Below, one piece after another: positions 37,550 through 52,022 of a stretch of DNA of 64,000 nt. The stretch is taken from contig RSEF01000031.1 in assembly GCA_003993805.1 (NCBI GenBank), positions 56,330,646 through 56,394,645 of the forward strand, given 5' to 3'. The translations under genes were made by a program, and so were the position numbers. Source of the stretch: Himantopus leucocephalus (Eukaryota > Chordata > Aves > Charadriiformes > Recurvirostridae). The notes under the pieces were generated by a model, which made no database searches, had not been told where the DNA came from, and worked only from the letters and a program-made list of their open reading frames with translations. Position 1 is the first letter of the stretch, and each line of letters opens with the position of its first letter.

Positions 37550-40500
37550 GAGAAGACATTTTGTGCTAACAAGGAAAGAATTGTCCTGTATTTTGCCAAT
37601 ACCTGCAATAATATGTCATACATAATGACGACATTTCTGGCTTTGAATGTGATAATGCATGCCTTGGCTGCTGGTATGTGTTGTATGTGTATGTTCATCC
37701 TGCATGCAAGTATTGGAAGCATACTAGGAGGTATTTTGACTGCTAATAAAATTCACACTTTTAGGCAAGATTAATTCAGAATGTGCTTGATTTCTTGCAA
37801 GGAATTGGTAAGGAGCCCTTCATCTAAAGTAAAATCTGTGAAATTAAGGTGACAAATATCTGGGACCTTATTTCTCTAGTTTGCACTGTGCATAGATACT
37901 CATTTAAAAATGCAGTGACAGGACCTGGCCCTGTGCATTATTATATTGACATTCTGTTATGGGTATGATTGGGAGGCCAAGGCATTTTGTTAACCAGCCT
38001 CCCTGCACGCTGGGGAGATTTCTATGCTGTCTCACTTTTAGCCATAGTCCTCTGATTGTCCGTTTTATATACGTGTTAGCTCACTCCTGACATCCAGTCT
38101 GCAGTTAACCAATTCATTCCCAGTGCAATAGAACTGGGAAATACAGTGCAGGGGAGTGTTACAGGTGGTTGGCCCAGGGATCAGGGTTTACCCTGGCTTA
38201 GATAATGGAGGCGATTTAGGCAGTACCCATCGTTCAACCTAGAACATTACAATGTGCTTTATTGTCAGAATGCTACAAAGATTTCAAGGCGGTACAGAAA
38301 ATGAAAATAAAGTTCCAGATTGTTGTGGGATTCAGAATAGAATTACAACCTAAGAGAAAATGCAAGCTTTAAAAAAAAAAAAAAAANTTCTTTTGCACAT
38401 GTTGAAGCTAAGAACAAGACTTCCATCTGGGCCAGTCTCCAGTAATGGTCATTGCTGGATTTAGTATTTTACAACAAATGCCCTAGATGTAACTTGCAAG
38501 GATATTGTGAGGAATAAGTCTTTTAAATTCCATTCTAATTACTGTGCTGGTACTCATTCAAATCATTTTGCTCCCTAAAAGTTGGCTGCTATATTCCTGA
38601 TCAAAAGGATATAAGTGCATTTTTAAAACCTGCAGAGATGTCCAGAACTGGTAACATAAGTGAATAGTTTTTAAGTAATTCTTTTATGCTAGGTTAGTTT
38701 TTTGTTATAGTGATGTGGTTCGACAATAGTGATAACATTGAAATTACAAACTGAAAAGGCAAATTTAAAAATGGCCAAATTCTACAATAGGTATCTCTTC
38801 TCCATTTGAATTTCTCTTTCTTTAATGTCACCATTCCACTGCCAGATCTCTGTGGTCCTGTACCTGGAATTATTAACTCTCAAAATTTTGAATTCATACT
38901 GGTACACTAAATGAGAATGTTCTCCGATTTCCACATTTATTAAACTAGAATACTTCCAGAGAACTTGTTTTACATCTTTGGCTCATTGTATTCAGGTGGG
39001 TTTAACACAGCAACCAAAGGGTATAATTTAGATTTGATTCACCAATTCAAATCAATAATAAATTCCCTGCCATCAATAGGGCCAAAAAAGGTGAGAAGAA
39101 TTGATGAAGAAATTGTGGATCACGTCTGCATGCATTTCCAACCACTGCGTGCAGTTATTTAGCCTGAAGTGAAAAAAGAACAAGAACTGATAATTGCATT
39201 CATTTCTGACCTCATTGTTTCTGTCCAGAGCATTGCAACCAGTGCACATTCCTCTGTGCTCATGATTTCTGGTTTACAGACCAGCTGATTGCATGGTGGA
39301 CTTGAAATTCTGATATGCTCTGACTGGATAAAAATTAATAAATTATATGGCCCAATAAACTCACACTGTGGACTTATGAAAATAGTGCGCACATCTGGGT
39401 AAACTCTTGGGTGAAATTACTTGCTCACAATGCATATTTTTCATCTAGGGCATCTATACTCACCAAGAAGCTAAGTCTGGGACTGGAACACCAGGAGTAC
39501 TGTAAACCAGGACTGGTCCAAAGCTCATGAAATCCACTGTTTATATTACTGATTTCAGTGGGATTTAAATCAGGGACTTAATTACTTGAGAAAGCTTACG
39601 CAGCATAGCATTATGAATAATTGCATTTAATATTCTCATGGCATTATTGATATATATGGTGATGTACAACAAGTAAACTGTCCTGAGTGATTCATAAATC
39701 TGTTAATTTATAAGTGATTAAGTTAAACAAATGCACAGTGGAAAAATAAAAATATTATTAGTGTCTAAGGAAAAACATTATTCTTTCAATCCTTGCCCTA
39801 TGCAGTATTTTATTTGTGGTGTGTCTTGCTATGTAAGATAGAGAGTGAAAGAGCACAATTGCCTTATAGTGTGATGGACCTGTCACGTGGAGAAGTTTTT
39901 TTCTAAAAGCCAAGAAATCACTTGTCAATGTCAAATCACCCATCCCCAGTGTGACATTCGCATTGTGAGTCGAAGCACAGCTCCGGGACAACAAAGCAGT
40001 ATTGCACACTCGGATCCCATAACTGAATGTGAACAAATGTAATACTCAAGTTTAGCTTTCATGATGAAATAAAAGGTATCTCACCCATGAAAGGGGATTA
40101 TTATCTCTGGCATAGAAGCGTGACCCCTCATTAAAATATCCATGGTCAAGTCCATCTCTTCCAGTGAGAGCTTCTTTTTATTCTGCGGCATTGTTTTAGT
40201 TGTCAAAGCCCGCATTTTAGTTTGAATCAGACTGTGGGAATTAGAAGTGAATCCAGTCGAATTCTCATGGAACTTTAACCAGCTCTATTTTTTCCTGTAA
40301 TGCAGCACTTTACTGATCGCTAATGTTACTTTGCAGAAGTTAGTATTTCTTAGGCTTTTGTTTACGGTGAAATCAGCCAAACTTTTATTGTATTGCAAAC
40401 AATTTTTTTTCAAATCTGCTAACTAAAGAACACTATTACTAAAGCAGGTCAAAAAGCAGGATAAAAACCAGATAAAACCCCCTACGTTTTTGGTTTTATT

Positions 40501-43500
40501 GTTCTATAAAAAAATCTGTTGAGGACAGATTTTGATTTGAGATTGTAAATCTTGAATTCTTGAATAATTATTTTTTAATAATTATTCCATTCCTGTGTCC
40601 CTTATTTGTTCTGTAGCTGAATATTTACACTTAACTAAGCAAAGTTATCTGTACATTGGGAATCTATTAAATAGTATGAAAAAGTCAGCCACTAATGCAT
40701 GGAGATAATAAGCCCTTCGCTATCTGTAGCATTTGGAGTGAAAAGATGTACTGTGTCTTAGTTACCCCCAATTAGTTATTGTCACCTACGTAGGGATGAT
40801 ACTTCAATACCGTGAATATTTCAATTAAACAAGGGTGGCTGCTTCCTATAGACAGTCATGCTGGACTCCTACTCAGGCAACCATTTGTCCTATTTTCAGA
40901 GGCTTCTCTTATTTCCAATCTCACTAGAAATCAGGGACTCATTGAAGCAAGGGTAGGTAAAGCTTTTAACTCCCTACAAGCATCAATGTACAACAGACCC
41001 TGCTTGAAAAAAGAAGATTAACTGGGGCCAGAAAGCAGTCAGTACATGTGCTTACACTTAACAGTCAGCTAGCTCCAGTAAAAAAGGAGGTCCCATTGAA
41101 AGGGTCATGGGGACTGATTATTAAAAGAAGCGTGGAAAGGCATTGGAGTCCTTTTTTAGGAATAGAAATCTGAGGGGATGACAGGAGACACATGGGAGAA
41201 GCTTGGGATGGATTTAATTCCCATATTTGCTTTACAAACAAGCAGAAGCTCTGCTTCCATGGGTAAACGCCCATCAGATGTTTCCAGAGCTGGGAAGAAT
41301 GCAAAGGCAGAAAATACTTCAAGAAGACAGTAAGATCTCTGGAGAAGCAAACAACATATGCGTGTCTTGGTGTCCCTGGGCTGGATGCCAGTGTGGGAGG
41401 TGGTGTTGAACAAGTTCAGGTGCTGCAAAAGGGAATGGACAACAACATTTCTGCAATCTAAAAGTCACTTATTCACCAAAGAAGCAGTATAAATTATAGT
41501 ATCTAATATCACACATATAGTATTTAATGTCATATGTCTTCCAAGTAAGGTACTCTTCCGCAAGATGAAGGATTTTAAGCTGATGAGTTGTACAATCTGA
41601 ATAGGTAGATGCTTTATGTATGTGTGAACAAGTTACAGTGACCTTCAAAGGCACAGTAACCAAAAAAAAATACGTTTCTTGCAATGCTCCACAAAGCACC
41701 CTTTGGCAAAAGAACACATTAATTCAACAACCTCTGAGGTATTATTTGTAAAAATATATCATTTCCCATATTGGATATCAGCCCCAGTTAGCTTCCCCTT
41801 GGCCAGTAATATAAAAACATTTCACTTTTCTCCATTTGTAATTTTCTTTTGTATACATTCTTCCTCTACTTCAGCTGCAGGGAATTTAACATTTATGTTC
41901 CAAGTTCTTCCATGAAGCCTTACCCCTTGATTCATATACGTTCTGACAACATACTTCAAGTGCTTTATTTTAATAAGGACTGTTTTCATTACACTGTTTG
42001 GGATTTGGTGGGAGAAACACACTTGGAGAGTTGTCTACCTCTTAAAAATGTTGCTAAAGACCTTTAAGGTCCTGTTTCTTAGACCATAAAACTTGTCTGT
42101 GATGATTGAAACGAGAATTCTGTTTGACCTTTTGTGACTTAATTTCATGCTTGATTTCCACTGCTGCCACTACTTTACCTCAAAGACCGTAGCTGTGTCC
42201 CTCTGAAGGGGGGTTTTGCTCGGCAGCGCTGGATGGAGAGGTGAGTGTCTGTTCTGCATCCGACCTCTCCTTCTGCCTAAACCAATTACTCAATTTTGAT
42301 GAAGAACTGACCTTTTAATCTCAAAATAAAATGCACATTGAAGTCCCTGTCTAATGTGGCCATATATGGTACAATAACTGTTTACTCTTCGTTTATTCTT
42401 AGAATATCTTCCTGTCCAGTTTTTAATGATGGAACAATTGTAGCCTATAAATGTATACTTAGTATCATCTAAATTCACTGATTGGTCTACTGGATATTTC
42501 TGTAAATGTTACTCCTGATACTCTGGTTTCACTTGTGTAAACAGAACAGTGACTCCCGTCCTGGTCTATCCAGCACACACATACCTGTAACCAGTACCAT
42601 CTGCCACCACATGCTCTAGTAAATCATACCTTCTTGTCCTTTTGAACCACTGCTTCTTGTCCTTGCCCTTTATCTAACTCAGTCATACTTGAAACAATAA
42701 TAAACAGTTAAAACACAGGTACATGACAAGCTTGCAGTTTATTAACACAGTACCAATGCTTTCCTAAATGTAGGGCAAGAAATTTAGTTCCTCCAGACCT
42801 GCAAAATGAGAAAGTTTGCTAATTTTGAGCTGAGAGCTGTGATGCAGAGGACAATGGTACAACTTCACCATCAGCAGTGTGCAAATCATTAACAAGGGGC
42901 AACATAGGTCCAATGGCATTTCAATCTTTTGGACCTTCAGTTTTTCACATTATGAAGGGAGATGGCCACGACTGGTTCTTTGTGATGGGGTATGCCACAT
43001 ACTCAATCGATTAATCGCACATGCTATCAAACAGCCTCCCACAGGTAACAAGCACAGGGTGCTGTTAATAAGGACTTAACTGCAATTTTTGGTCAAACAG
43101 TCTCTACAGGAAAACAGGCTTTTTCTGTACACTTTCATGCTTTGATTTTGGGTGAGCAATACCAGTTGGAATTAAACACTATTTTATCCATAAATAAAAT
43201 AATAAATAAGTTAAAAAGTCTAAGAACATTAAGTGTGTGAATGTTTTCCTACCACAGGTAGCACAGGTAGAGGTATAGGCAAAGCGGACTGAAAGCCACT
43301 AGAAGGTGGAAAAGGGATAAGACAATGAAATGTTGCCTACATGTTTCAGAATAGATAGCTGATTGAAAATAAACACGTATACCTCGTTTTTAGAACTTGT
43401 GGTACAGGTTCTGGAGATGAACCCCTCCAGATTCTCCACCAGCATGACTTTGGCAATGCCATGCAAACAGATAGCAGCAGGAGCTCTGATGCAGGTAGCA

Positions 43501-43798
43501 CAGCTGCCTTATTGCAACTGTCTTCTTGGTAGACACAATGTCATCGTAACAAATCAGCCTGCTAAAGCATGCATGCACACATCTAAGATGCATATCAATG
43601 GCTGAACTTCTATCCAGGAAGCCAAGTGGCATCCTAATTTGAAGCCTCTCAAAAATGCCTGACCTGAGTAATTTTGAACTCTACATTAGGTTAGTTTCTG
43701 TCTGTATGAGTAAAGTGTGAAGAAAGGGAAGGAGACCATGATTATAAATATGTCCCTTGCAAATTGGAAATTAGCAAAAGTGTTTCTACTGCTCAGCA
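37550..43798. other. Non-coding, mostly unique AT-rich DNA
   Basis: No gene is supported. It contains a poly-A run with an N at 38387. Open frames (for example 38965-39162 plus, 39758-40036 minus and 41065-41428 minus) overlap randomly and carry no recognised domain. No interspersed repeat was identified. Confidence 0.72.
38371..38386 (+). repeat. Poly-A run ending at an unresolved base
   Basis: Sixteen A followed directly by an N at 38387. As with the two other N positions in the window, the ambiguity sits in or at a homopolymer. Confidence 0.85.
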
Positions 43799-43857
43799 GT
43801 TTCCTGTTAGCTCAGCTGGTGAGAGCAGGCAAACTTGGGACCTCCCATGGGCTCCAC
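43799..43857 (+). pseudogene. tRNA-like fragment (A-box), decayed tRNA or tRNA-derived SINE
   Basis: The stretch 43805-43825 reads gttagctcagctggtgagagc, nearly identical to the D-arm region of eukaryotic tRNAs such as tRNA-Ile and tRNA-Ala. It includes an exact RNA polymerase III A-box (TAGCTCAGCTGG, 43808-43819). The following bases (aacttgggacctcccatggg) can be loosely aligned to the T-arm and 3' end of tRNA-Ile with an internal deletion, but no good B-box is present. The acceptor halves do not pair (ttcctgt has no acaggaa partner), so it is not a working tRNA gene. It may be a tRNA pseudogene or the head of an old tRNA-derived SINE. Chance similarity cannot be excluded by eye. Confidence 0.4.
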
Positions 43858-44055
43858 ACCGTGGAAACCTATCTGACTTCTGCTTAGTCGAAAGCTATGA
43901 GATTATCTTTTAAATCAGCTAAGCACAACTGATTCCTTGTGTGTTAAACAGTAAGACGATTACTTAAGTCAGCAGGGCAATTTCTGGTGATGCATCACTT
44001 CCAAAATGCCTGAAAGCTCATTGGTATGGTGGATGTCACTCATTTTGCAGACAGA

Positions 44056-44075
44056 TTTTTTTTTTTAAAAAAAAA
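44056..44075. repeat. T11-A9 palindromic homopolymer pair
   Basis: Eleven T abut nine A, giving an 18-bp perfect inverted repeat with no spacer. It is low complexity and prone to slippage or cruciform formation. Confidence 0.8.
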
Positions 44076-44588
44076 GAGAGAAATACTATAGTTCAGGCTC
44101 AGCAGAGGAATACCAGATGCACACAGATGCTGGGTGACAGCTGTGCAGTGAGGAGCAGGACGAGCACCAGGAAGAAAGCAGCAGCAATCATCCGTTCAAC
44201 AGCTCAGTCATTCATCTGGAACTGTCAGCTCGACCCAGAGCTCTTCAAGGCAGACTTCTCCCTGCTCACCACCAATGGTGAAATCATACTTCATACAGAT
44301 GAAAATCCAATTATAGAAATAAAAATCACAGGCCTAACAAATCATGTTTAATCTTATGGGCTATTATTACCTCCATTTTCTCATCTCTCATTTACATGTA
44401 CTCTAATTAGAATATAAAGTCTTTCTGCGTGGGACTTACATTAAAATCCTGTTGCCAATGAGGCAACATTAGCATGGGATTCATGTTGAACAAAATACAA
44501 TTAGAATGCTTATTAATTAAGTCACCAGTGTGTTTCACCTTGTCATGATGAATTGTCTTGGACAGTATAATTTCATTTTAAAATTGGC

Positions 44589-44598
44589 ATATATATAT
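44589..44598 (+). repeat. (AT)5 dinucleotide tract
   Basis: Short alternating AT tract, a simple repeat. Confidence 0.75.
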
Positions 44599-46240
44599 AA
44601 ATACTACATACAGCATCCTTTAAATCTCAATTAATGTGCTTGGGAAAAGGTACTGAGTCACAATGTACTTCATTTGTCTGTACAGAAATCTTAACAAGTC
44701 CGCTTATCTTTACAGGACTAATGAAGCTGAGTATATCTTCTCTCACTGTCATACCAATTCTGTATTACTGTCCTGCTTAGACTACTGTCTTATTATTAAA
44801 AAAAGTAGAAATAATATACCTGTAATTATAGAATAAAGTGTATCATATTCTTTCCGTATATTTCTCTCCCTGGCATTGCACAATTATGAAACATTTTTAA
44901 GGACCTGGCTTTTCATTTTATAAACAGCCAGCATATCCTATCACAGATTTCCCAGAGTAGGGTTTGAGATGAGCAGAAAATTACCAAGGTAAAACCAAAG
45001 AACATTTCCTTTTTGTTACGCTCAGATTCAAAGCTGCCAATAAGAATATATTTCACTGAGCAAAATACATCTTTATTATAAAAGAAGGTAGAAGGGGATG
45101 GTAGAGACCAAAAGATGTATTTTCAACTGTTGCCACTTCCTCTCATGAAGCTTTGGTGTTTGGATTTATTACTTTAAGACTTTAAATGAGTTCCAGGGTC
45201 ACAGATACATCAAAAAATAAGGAAAGTGCTGAGGAGGTTTGGAGGTAGCGGTAATGGCAAACTCTGACATCACTTGCAATATTTCCATAGTGCCAGGAAC
45301 TCACTTTTCACACCATTCAAGATATGAAAGGTGGTACTCAAAGTCTTAATTAAAGCTGAACAGGTAACAAGCTTGAAGCCAAGAGCCAAAACAATCCCCG
45401 TCTCAAAAGATTGCCCAGAATGACCTGAGCAAGGACAGATCACTGCTCTTTATTCCTCCCTGCTCGAAGACAGAAAATGTGGAACTCATCGGATTTCAGG
45501 ACAGCAAATCTAAACATCAAGTAGAAACCTTCACATGGGTAGATATCCTCTTTTCCTGAGGTGTCAGACCTCTTGATCCCCTCAGTGCTCAGGTGTGGTC
45601 CATGCAGCCTTGCCTATTACAGAGAGGTTTTTCTCTGACCTCAGCAGGGCGCAGTCTGCCATTATTTGAATACTCTAGAGAATGTGGTGGGGACCCTGGG
45701 TAGCCGTTAAGATATGCCAGCATCCCCATCATGTAATTTACTGATTCTTTGGATGAAGTTAACTTGTTGTTAACCAGTTATCTTGAAGCAGTTATTAACT
45801 TAAGACATGCTAATACAAAAGCCACATGAATATTTGCATTGTATGTTACACAATACACTTATGTTTATAATTATTTACAGCATATAAAATAAACAATGTG
45901 GTTAGAAAAATTCAGCTTTAGCTGCTTACACCAAATTGCATTTGAAAGGCTCTTGCTAATGAATGCAACCTGAGATGAAAGCACATGAAAACCTACTTCC
46001 CAGCTAAGGAGCCTGTTAAAAACACATCCCCAGCAAGGGCAGATGGACAGAGGGAGCATAGTCCCCAGAGAACCAGAACAACAAAAGAGAATATCCCTAT
46101 TGAAGCTGTGCTGGCTTCTGAGAGAAGTCCTTCCACATGGGTCAGGCAAGGAAGTGCTCTTTGATATGGGCAGAGGTAGTGGAAAGTCCACTCAAACCTG
46201 GGTGAGTCACTCTGAGATGACTAACATGAAAATGTGAAAA

Positions 46241-46263
46241 ACCAGCACCACCACTACCACCAG
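46241..46263 (+). repeat. Imperfect (ACC)n tract
   Basis: ACC units with single-base interruptions. A short simple repeat. Confidence 0.7.
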
Positions 46264-49200
46264 TAACAAAACATTACGGCAAAGACCCACCAGAGACCCA
46301 ACCCTTAATGAAGAATCATTTCAAATGGGAATACAAGCTTAAGGATACACCAGTTAACCTCTTGCCCATTTGTGGGAAACAGAGTCACATACCAAAAGAA
46401 AAAGACCTTGGTGAACTTTAAGAAAAAGTCTCTGGCTTTAATCTAATTTTTTGGCTCTTGAGCACAAAAGCGTTACCTCTTCAGTTCCCTTGACAAACTT
46501 CAGAGAACAAAGAGGAGTCATTGACTAGTGTGGTTATATGGTCACTTTCTGCAGTCTCTGCTGTATCTGAAGAAATGAGAAAAATCACAAACTGGATCAC
46601 ACTGAACAACCTCATTCTCTACTTGGCATTGGTAACTTGAGAGTCTATTGCCTGGCTGGCACGTGATCTTTCCTCAGTTATTTACATTGTCTCTGCAATT
46701 CTCCCTACAGGGCAGGTCTGTAGCAGCGTACAAGATCCTGCTTCCAGTGGGAATTAGATGTCAAGACAGAGTTGGACTTTAATGCGTTCTAACACTTTCA
46801 AATAAAAAGAAGACAACCACAAAACCACAAGTGCTACAGCAAAGAAAAAAGCCTGTTTACAAGGTCAAAGCAAATAGCAGCTCAGTCAGTGGAATGGCCT
46901 CTCAGCTTGGATTACTCCAGGAATGGACTAAAAATCCTGTTGTGAGCATTCAGCACGGATATCAGATGTCTTTCCAACCCTCCATCTCAAGGTTACCTGA
47001 CTGATTCTATCTGCTGGAGTCCTCATTAAACTGGTTACAGGGAACAGCCCTGGAGGAACTTCCTGCAGCCCTCTCCACCTGAGTTTCCTGTAGTTCTGCA
47101 GTGCCCCCTCAAAAACATCCAGCACAGGAAGAGCGGAAACAGACAGGCATTTGTTGACAACACAATGCCTTAGTTTACTTCTGACGTGGACTGGAAAAAT
47201 AAAAATGGTACTTACAAGCATTATTTCTGAGCTTTTAGTTTATCGTTCTCATGCTGTCAGCCAGGCCCCATCCTGATGTGGCCTGGCAAACACCGATCAT
47301 CTTGAGCATCACAGACCTTTTAGCAAATTCTAACAATGGTGTCTTCAAATAAAGCCCAGTTTGGAAAGAATTTGAATATTTGATTAGTTGTTAGCTCATA
47401 CCCTTGGAGCTGAAAAGAAATAATGTGAAGATCAGACATTAATGCAGACAATGCAAGAATGCCTGAGAAAATTTCCATTGCAGTCATGTATGATACTACA
47501 GTTAAGACAGCACAACCCGTGGAAAATCTTCCCATTAATTAAATAACCCTACACCATTGCTGTCTCCAACAAGTGACTGATTCTGACAACTCTAAATCTT
47601 TGGTGTCAGACTGCTCATGGTCCTTGAATGCCTCTTGATGCTTGTGCAAGACACAGACGTTTTCAGCTTCCATACAATGACATGATCAAAAGAACATTAA
47701 GTGACAAGATAAGTAGTCCAGATAATAGCCCCTGGCAATCCTAGGTGTGTATGTGTCAGCTGAAGCCCTTGAAATACAAGATTTCTGCATACCCTCTATT
47801 TAGCTCACACATTACCACAGCTAGTGGTGGATGCTCAATGATTTTTCCGAGTTTTCAAGGTCACAGTGCCATCCTACATATTTTAAGCTTTTAAATGAAA
47901 AACTGTTTAGCAGGAGGCACTTCACTAGCATTCTTCCTCTCTCATGCAACCCTCAAGCAAAACCTTTGTGACTGAAGACTAACGGCAGCAATTTAGACAC
48001 AGAGTACATGACATGTGATTAGACTAAACAAGTATCTTTTGGAAAACATCCACGCTAAACTTAACGTCCCAAATGGCAGAGAATCTTCCAAAAGCCATAG
48101 TAAGCTACTTCAGTGGTGAAAATCAGTTGTCAAAAAAAGCACTCTCTGCAAAAAGACTAGATAAGTATCCTTTTCATTTATTTTTTTCTATCTTCCCCTT
48201 TTAACTATGGGATATTGTTATGCACTTGAATGCTTACAAAAGGACTTAAAGACCCTAATTATAGGCCGCAGGCAAACAGCCTTCTAAATTTCGCTTTGAT
48301 GAGATAAATGGGTGAATTCCTTAAATTTCTCAGTGTAAGATTTTTTTTACAGACCTCAAATCATTCTCATGATTATGCCCTTCTCTTGTCACTCCTTCAT
48401 TTGTAAATATCCCTTAAAAAAAAAAATCATCCTTTTATTCTACTTGTCTTGTACATGGTCTGCATATGCGACCTACTTTAGAGTATCAGTTCCCTGCTTC
48501 TGCTGAGTTAAACTTCTTTGTGGCATTGACAGTGGCTAGTTTCACAGACAAATCTGGATAAAAAGGTACTGTTATTTGCCCAGACTGAAAAGATTAGGCA
48601 AAGTTTGTATTACTTTACTTTTATCTTGATTATAGCTAACAACATAATAAGGTAACCTTAGTTCTTAGCCTATTAGCACAGTTCTTAGTTAACACAGGTA
48701 GCAAAATGTACCTGAAACAATGGGCAAATTCTTTGGCTATTAGTCTGTGCTTGCATAGCCACTCCTCAAGCAATAAACAAATTAATTAAAGCTTGCTTGG
48801 GTATACCTCTGAGTGAAAAGCAGGCAAATCCTTAATGGCAAATGTTGTCTTACAAAATTTCTTTTTCTTTTTCCCTCAGAAGCGTCCTTCTTTCAGTGTA
48901 CTTGTCATATTTTTTTGTTTACAAGCTGGCATATTGAAAAAACTTGTGCACAAAACTTGTCTTGTATGAACAAGGCAAACAGTAGAAAGGTGCATGAATA
49001 TCAAGTTGCCATAGAAAGAGGCCTTATTGTTGAAATATCACGGGTGTATGTGGACTACCCATGAGAAAAAAACAACTTTCCCTAGCATCTCTGGCAGCTA
49101 TTGCTATGTCAGTTGTTGTTACCTTCTTCAAATTAAAAAGTGTTGACTTGGGTGAAGAAACATGACTGGAAATTAAAGGATGGCTTTGTTTAGGAAGCAT

Positions 49201-50660
49201 TTTTGTTTACTCTGAGGGGAATTTTTCATACAATAAGACAGTGAAACACAACTTTAGGGATTATGTCATGTTCTATGAAGTCATCAGTGCCGTTAAAGAT
49301 ATTGGAGGTGTACTAAAATAATACGTGGAAGCATATCTTCAAAAATTTTGGAGGCTGAATAAACTCCAGATGTTAGCTTTTCATACCATCACAGACCAGT
49401 ATGCGCTGAAACATTTGCCAGATAGAAAGCAGAAGCTTGTTGCAGCTGGTGATATCCTTTGATGAGATCAAGCTTTGGAAACACAATAGTACCATTCAGT
49501 GTAGGAATTCTGTCATTTACTGTTGGTGAGATATGGTGCTTTCTTTACAGTGATCTTTCTTTATTCCCTTTGCGTGAGTTTTTGGAGCCGTGCAAATTCA
49601 TCCCTTCCTCCAATGCAATCTCTCCGTTTCCTAAGACCCATGTAAAAGAGATTTTGGCAGAGTCCTGTTCCACACCTCCAGCTTCCGCTGTCCCATCCTG
49701 CTGACAGCACTGGCGAGGGATCTACAGCTGTTAATTTCTGTCATCAGTTTCTACATCTTCAGGTAGAAGTTCCTTATCACAGCAAAATGAGACCCTATGT
49801 GTCTTTACTTGTCTTCCTTTGTCATGTTTTTTATATGCTTACTGTCAAGATTATCTTCCCAATAGCTGGTCTGATAATGGAAGCCTAAATCTTCAGGTTA
49901 AACTTTCCTCTTTTGAGTTCCCTCTTCAGTTAGCACTATGTTGATCACAGTAGCGTTTAATATTAACATAAGATGTGAATGTCTTTTAAGCTGCTCTTAG
50001 AACCTCCTTTCAAGAATCAAGCCATATGAAGAAGTTAAGTTTTTGTCATATGAACACAGTTATTTGTGCTACGGCATTTGCACTCCAATACAAAGTGGGT
50101 TCAATGCTAACATTAAACCGCTTTTACTTGAGTGTAGTCTAAATACCTACATAGGCACTGATCAGCATCATTACAGACTAACTAACACATACAACTACAA
50201 GGTGAGACAATACCTTAAGGTAAGAGGGTATACCAGCAATTTAATTATTTCAAGCAGCCTGGATCTGATGATTTTTCTTCTTGGGGGCTGAGGGAATTGG
50301 ATGAGGAACCTTCTGAATCTTTATTTCTCAGAAAATCCACAGTGCATGGGCAAAGCACCAGAAAACATGAAAAGGGCAAAAGTAACTTTTTAAAAGGGAA
50401 GAGAGGGACAGGTAAAAAGCAGGTGATCACCTTGACTGTTGTTTCTGGAAACATAACAGAATAAATACTCATACTACTTGTACCACCTGGATGCCAGAAA
50501 TGAACAGCCAGTAGATTTGTCTAGAAGAAGCTAAGACAAATCGAATAAACTAGCTTTTGTCATGATTCCATGAACCTTGTTACTCTTAGAAACAGCATAT
50601 CTATATCATGAATTAATTATAGCATTTGATGCACTTTGTACAATATTCTTATAAGCAAAC

Positions 50661-50672
50661 TATATATATATA
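50661..50672 (+). repeat. (TA)6 dinucleotide tract
   Basis: Six TA units in AT-rich surroundings. A simple repeat. Confidence 0.8.
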
Positions 50673-51715
50673 AGAAAATACTATAATCTGCTTGAAAACT
50701 GTCAGAGACATTGATCGTGGAGGGTACTTATTGGTTCTTCGTGTCAAACAGAAAGAAATTCTCAAGTAAGATTTTATGTGTGTTTTTCAATATTTTATTA
50801 ATTTGGTTGTGATTGTTTTCATTTGGTTCCAAGTATTTTCCTTAGCAAAACTGACGAAGGAATAAAGTATGCATATTAAATTTGCACACAATAATCCTCA
50901 TATACTTGTTGGTGAGAAGGAGTAGACTGAAAATGATCTTGATATTTTGAAAGGAAAAAACGGGGCTGAGAGCCATATTTTCCTTTGGCAGGAATGATCA
51001 GCTGCACAAATACAGGTACAGAGCTTGTGGTTGGAGAGAAAAGAGTCTGGGAATGGGTGGTGGCTTACAAGCTTAACATGCTATTACAAGAAAAGAGTTA
51101 ACACTATCCTGGGACACCTGAAAAATAATTGCATCCTGAAAAACAAGTGAAATAGTCCTTCTGCTCTACTGGCATGGCCTCGATTGGAATTTTGCACCCA
51201 GGTTTTTTGCACAGAACTTCAAGAAGTGGCTCAACTGAAGAAAAATGAGGAGAGAAAAAAGAACAATTAAAGTTCTAGAAACATAACTTGCAAGGAATGA
51301 CTGAAATTCTGAAGAATCTCTTTGAAATATTTCTTTGACATAATATCTTGGGAGAGTCCAAGACTCAGGAAGGCCTGAAGGTGAAACACCATGAATTTGT
51401 TTTTGAACTCATCACTGAAGAACTGAAAGGTCAAGGTCACAATCTCCATGTGGTGTCACATCCAAAGGAAAAGTTATATACATTTTATTATTCACATGCA
51501 CTGGACGCTTGCCTTTTAGGTAGGAAACAGTAGCTTTTCAGAGTTTTTCATGTTATCACATGCCTACCACTCTGACTTGTAATTGTTATATAGATCATTA
51601 TTTCATATTACAAAATGTTTAGTAATAGGAATATTGTTATTTATTAATCAATGGACATGAATATATTCTCACAATTCCATAGCATGGAATGAGTTAGAAA
51701 AAACAGATATGGAGA

Positions 51716-51727
51716 ATATATATATAT
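51716..51727 (+). repeat. (AT)6 dinucleotide tract
   Basis: Six AT units. A simple repeat. Confidence 0.8.
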
Positions 51728-52022
51728 GTACATCTATAACTGTACTTTTATTTTTGTTTCTTTTTTGCCTTTTCCTTTTTTTCTGTTCCTCTTTTTAGAA
51801 TTCTGCTGTGGAACTTGTACTCTTTCCTCCTTGTCACATTCTCCCCTTTGGTACACCATGTTCAGAGCAACTTAATCACAAACCCAAGCAGAGGTAGACA
51901 AGAAGATCAGTATCAGGCAACTAACCATTTAGAAGACCTGTCCCAACAAAAACTGCATGTTTTGAACACTCAACCCCACATGCTTCTGCAATCTTTCATT
52001 TCATAGAGCAACACTTTTCTTT

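Larger units (their letters stand above)
43858..52022. other. Non-coding, mostly unique AT-rich DNA
   Basis: No gene is supported. The stretch holds an abutting T11/A9 tract (44056-44075), three AT dinucleotide tracts (44589-44598, 50661-50672, 51716-51727) and a short ACC repeat (46241-46263). Open frames such as 44127-44351 and 49459-49704 have no recognised domain. No CR1 copy was recognised over these 8 kb. Confidence 0.7.
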
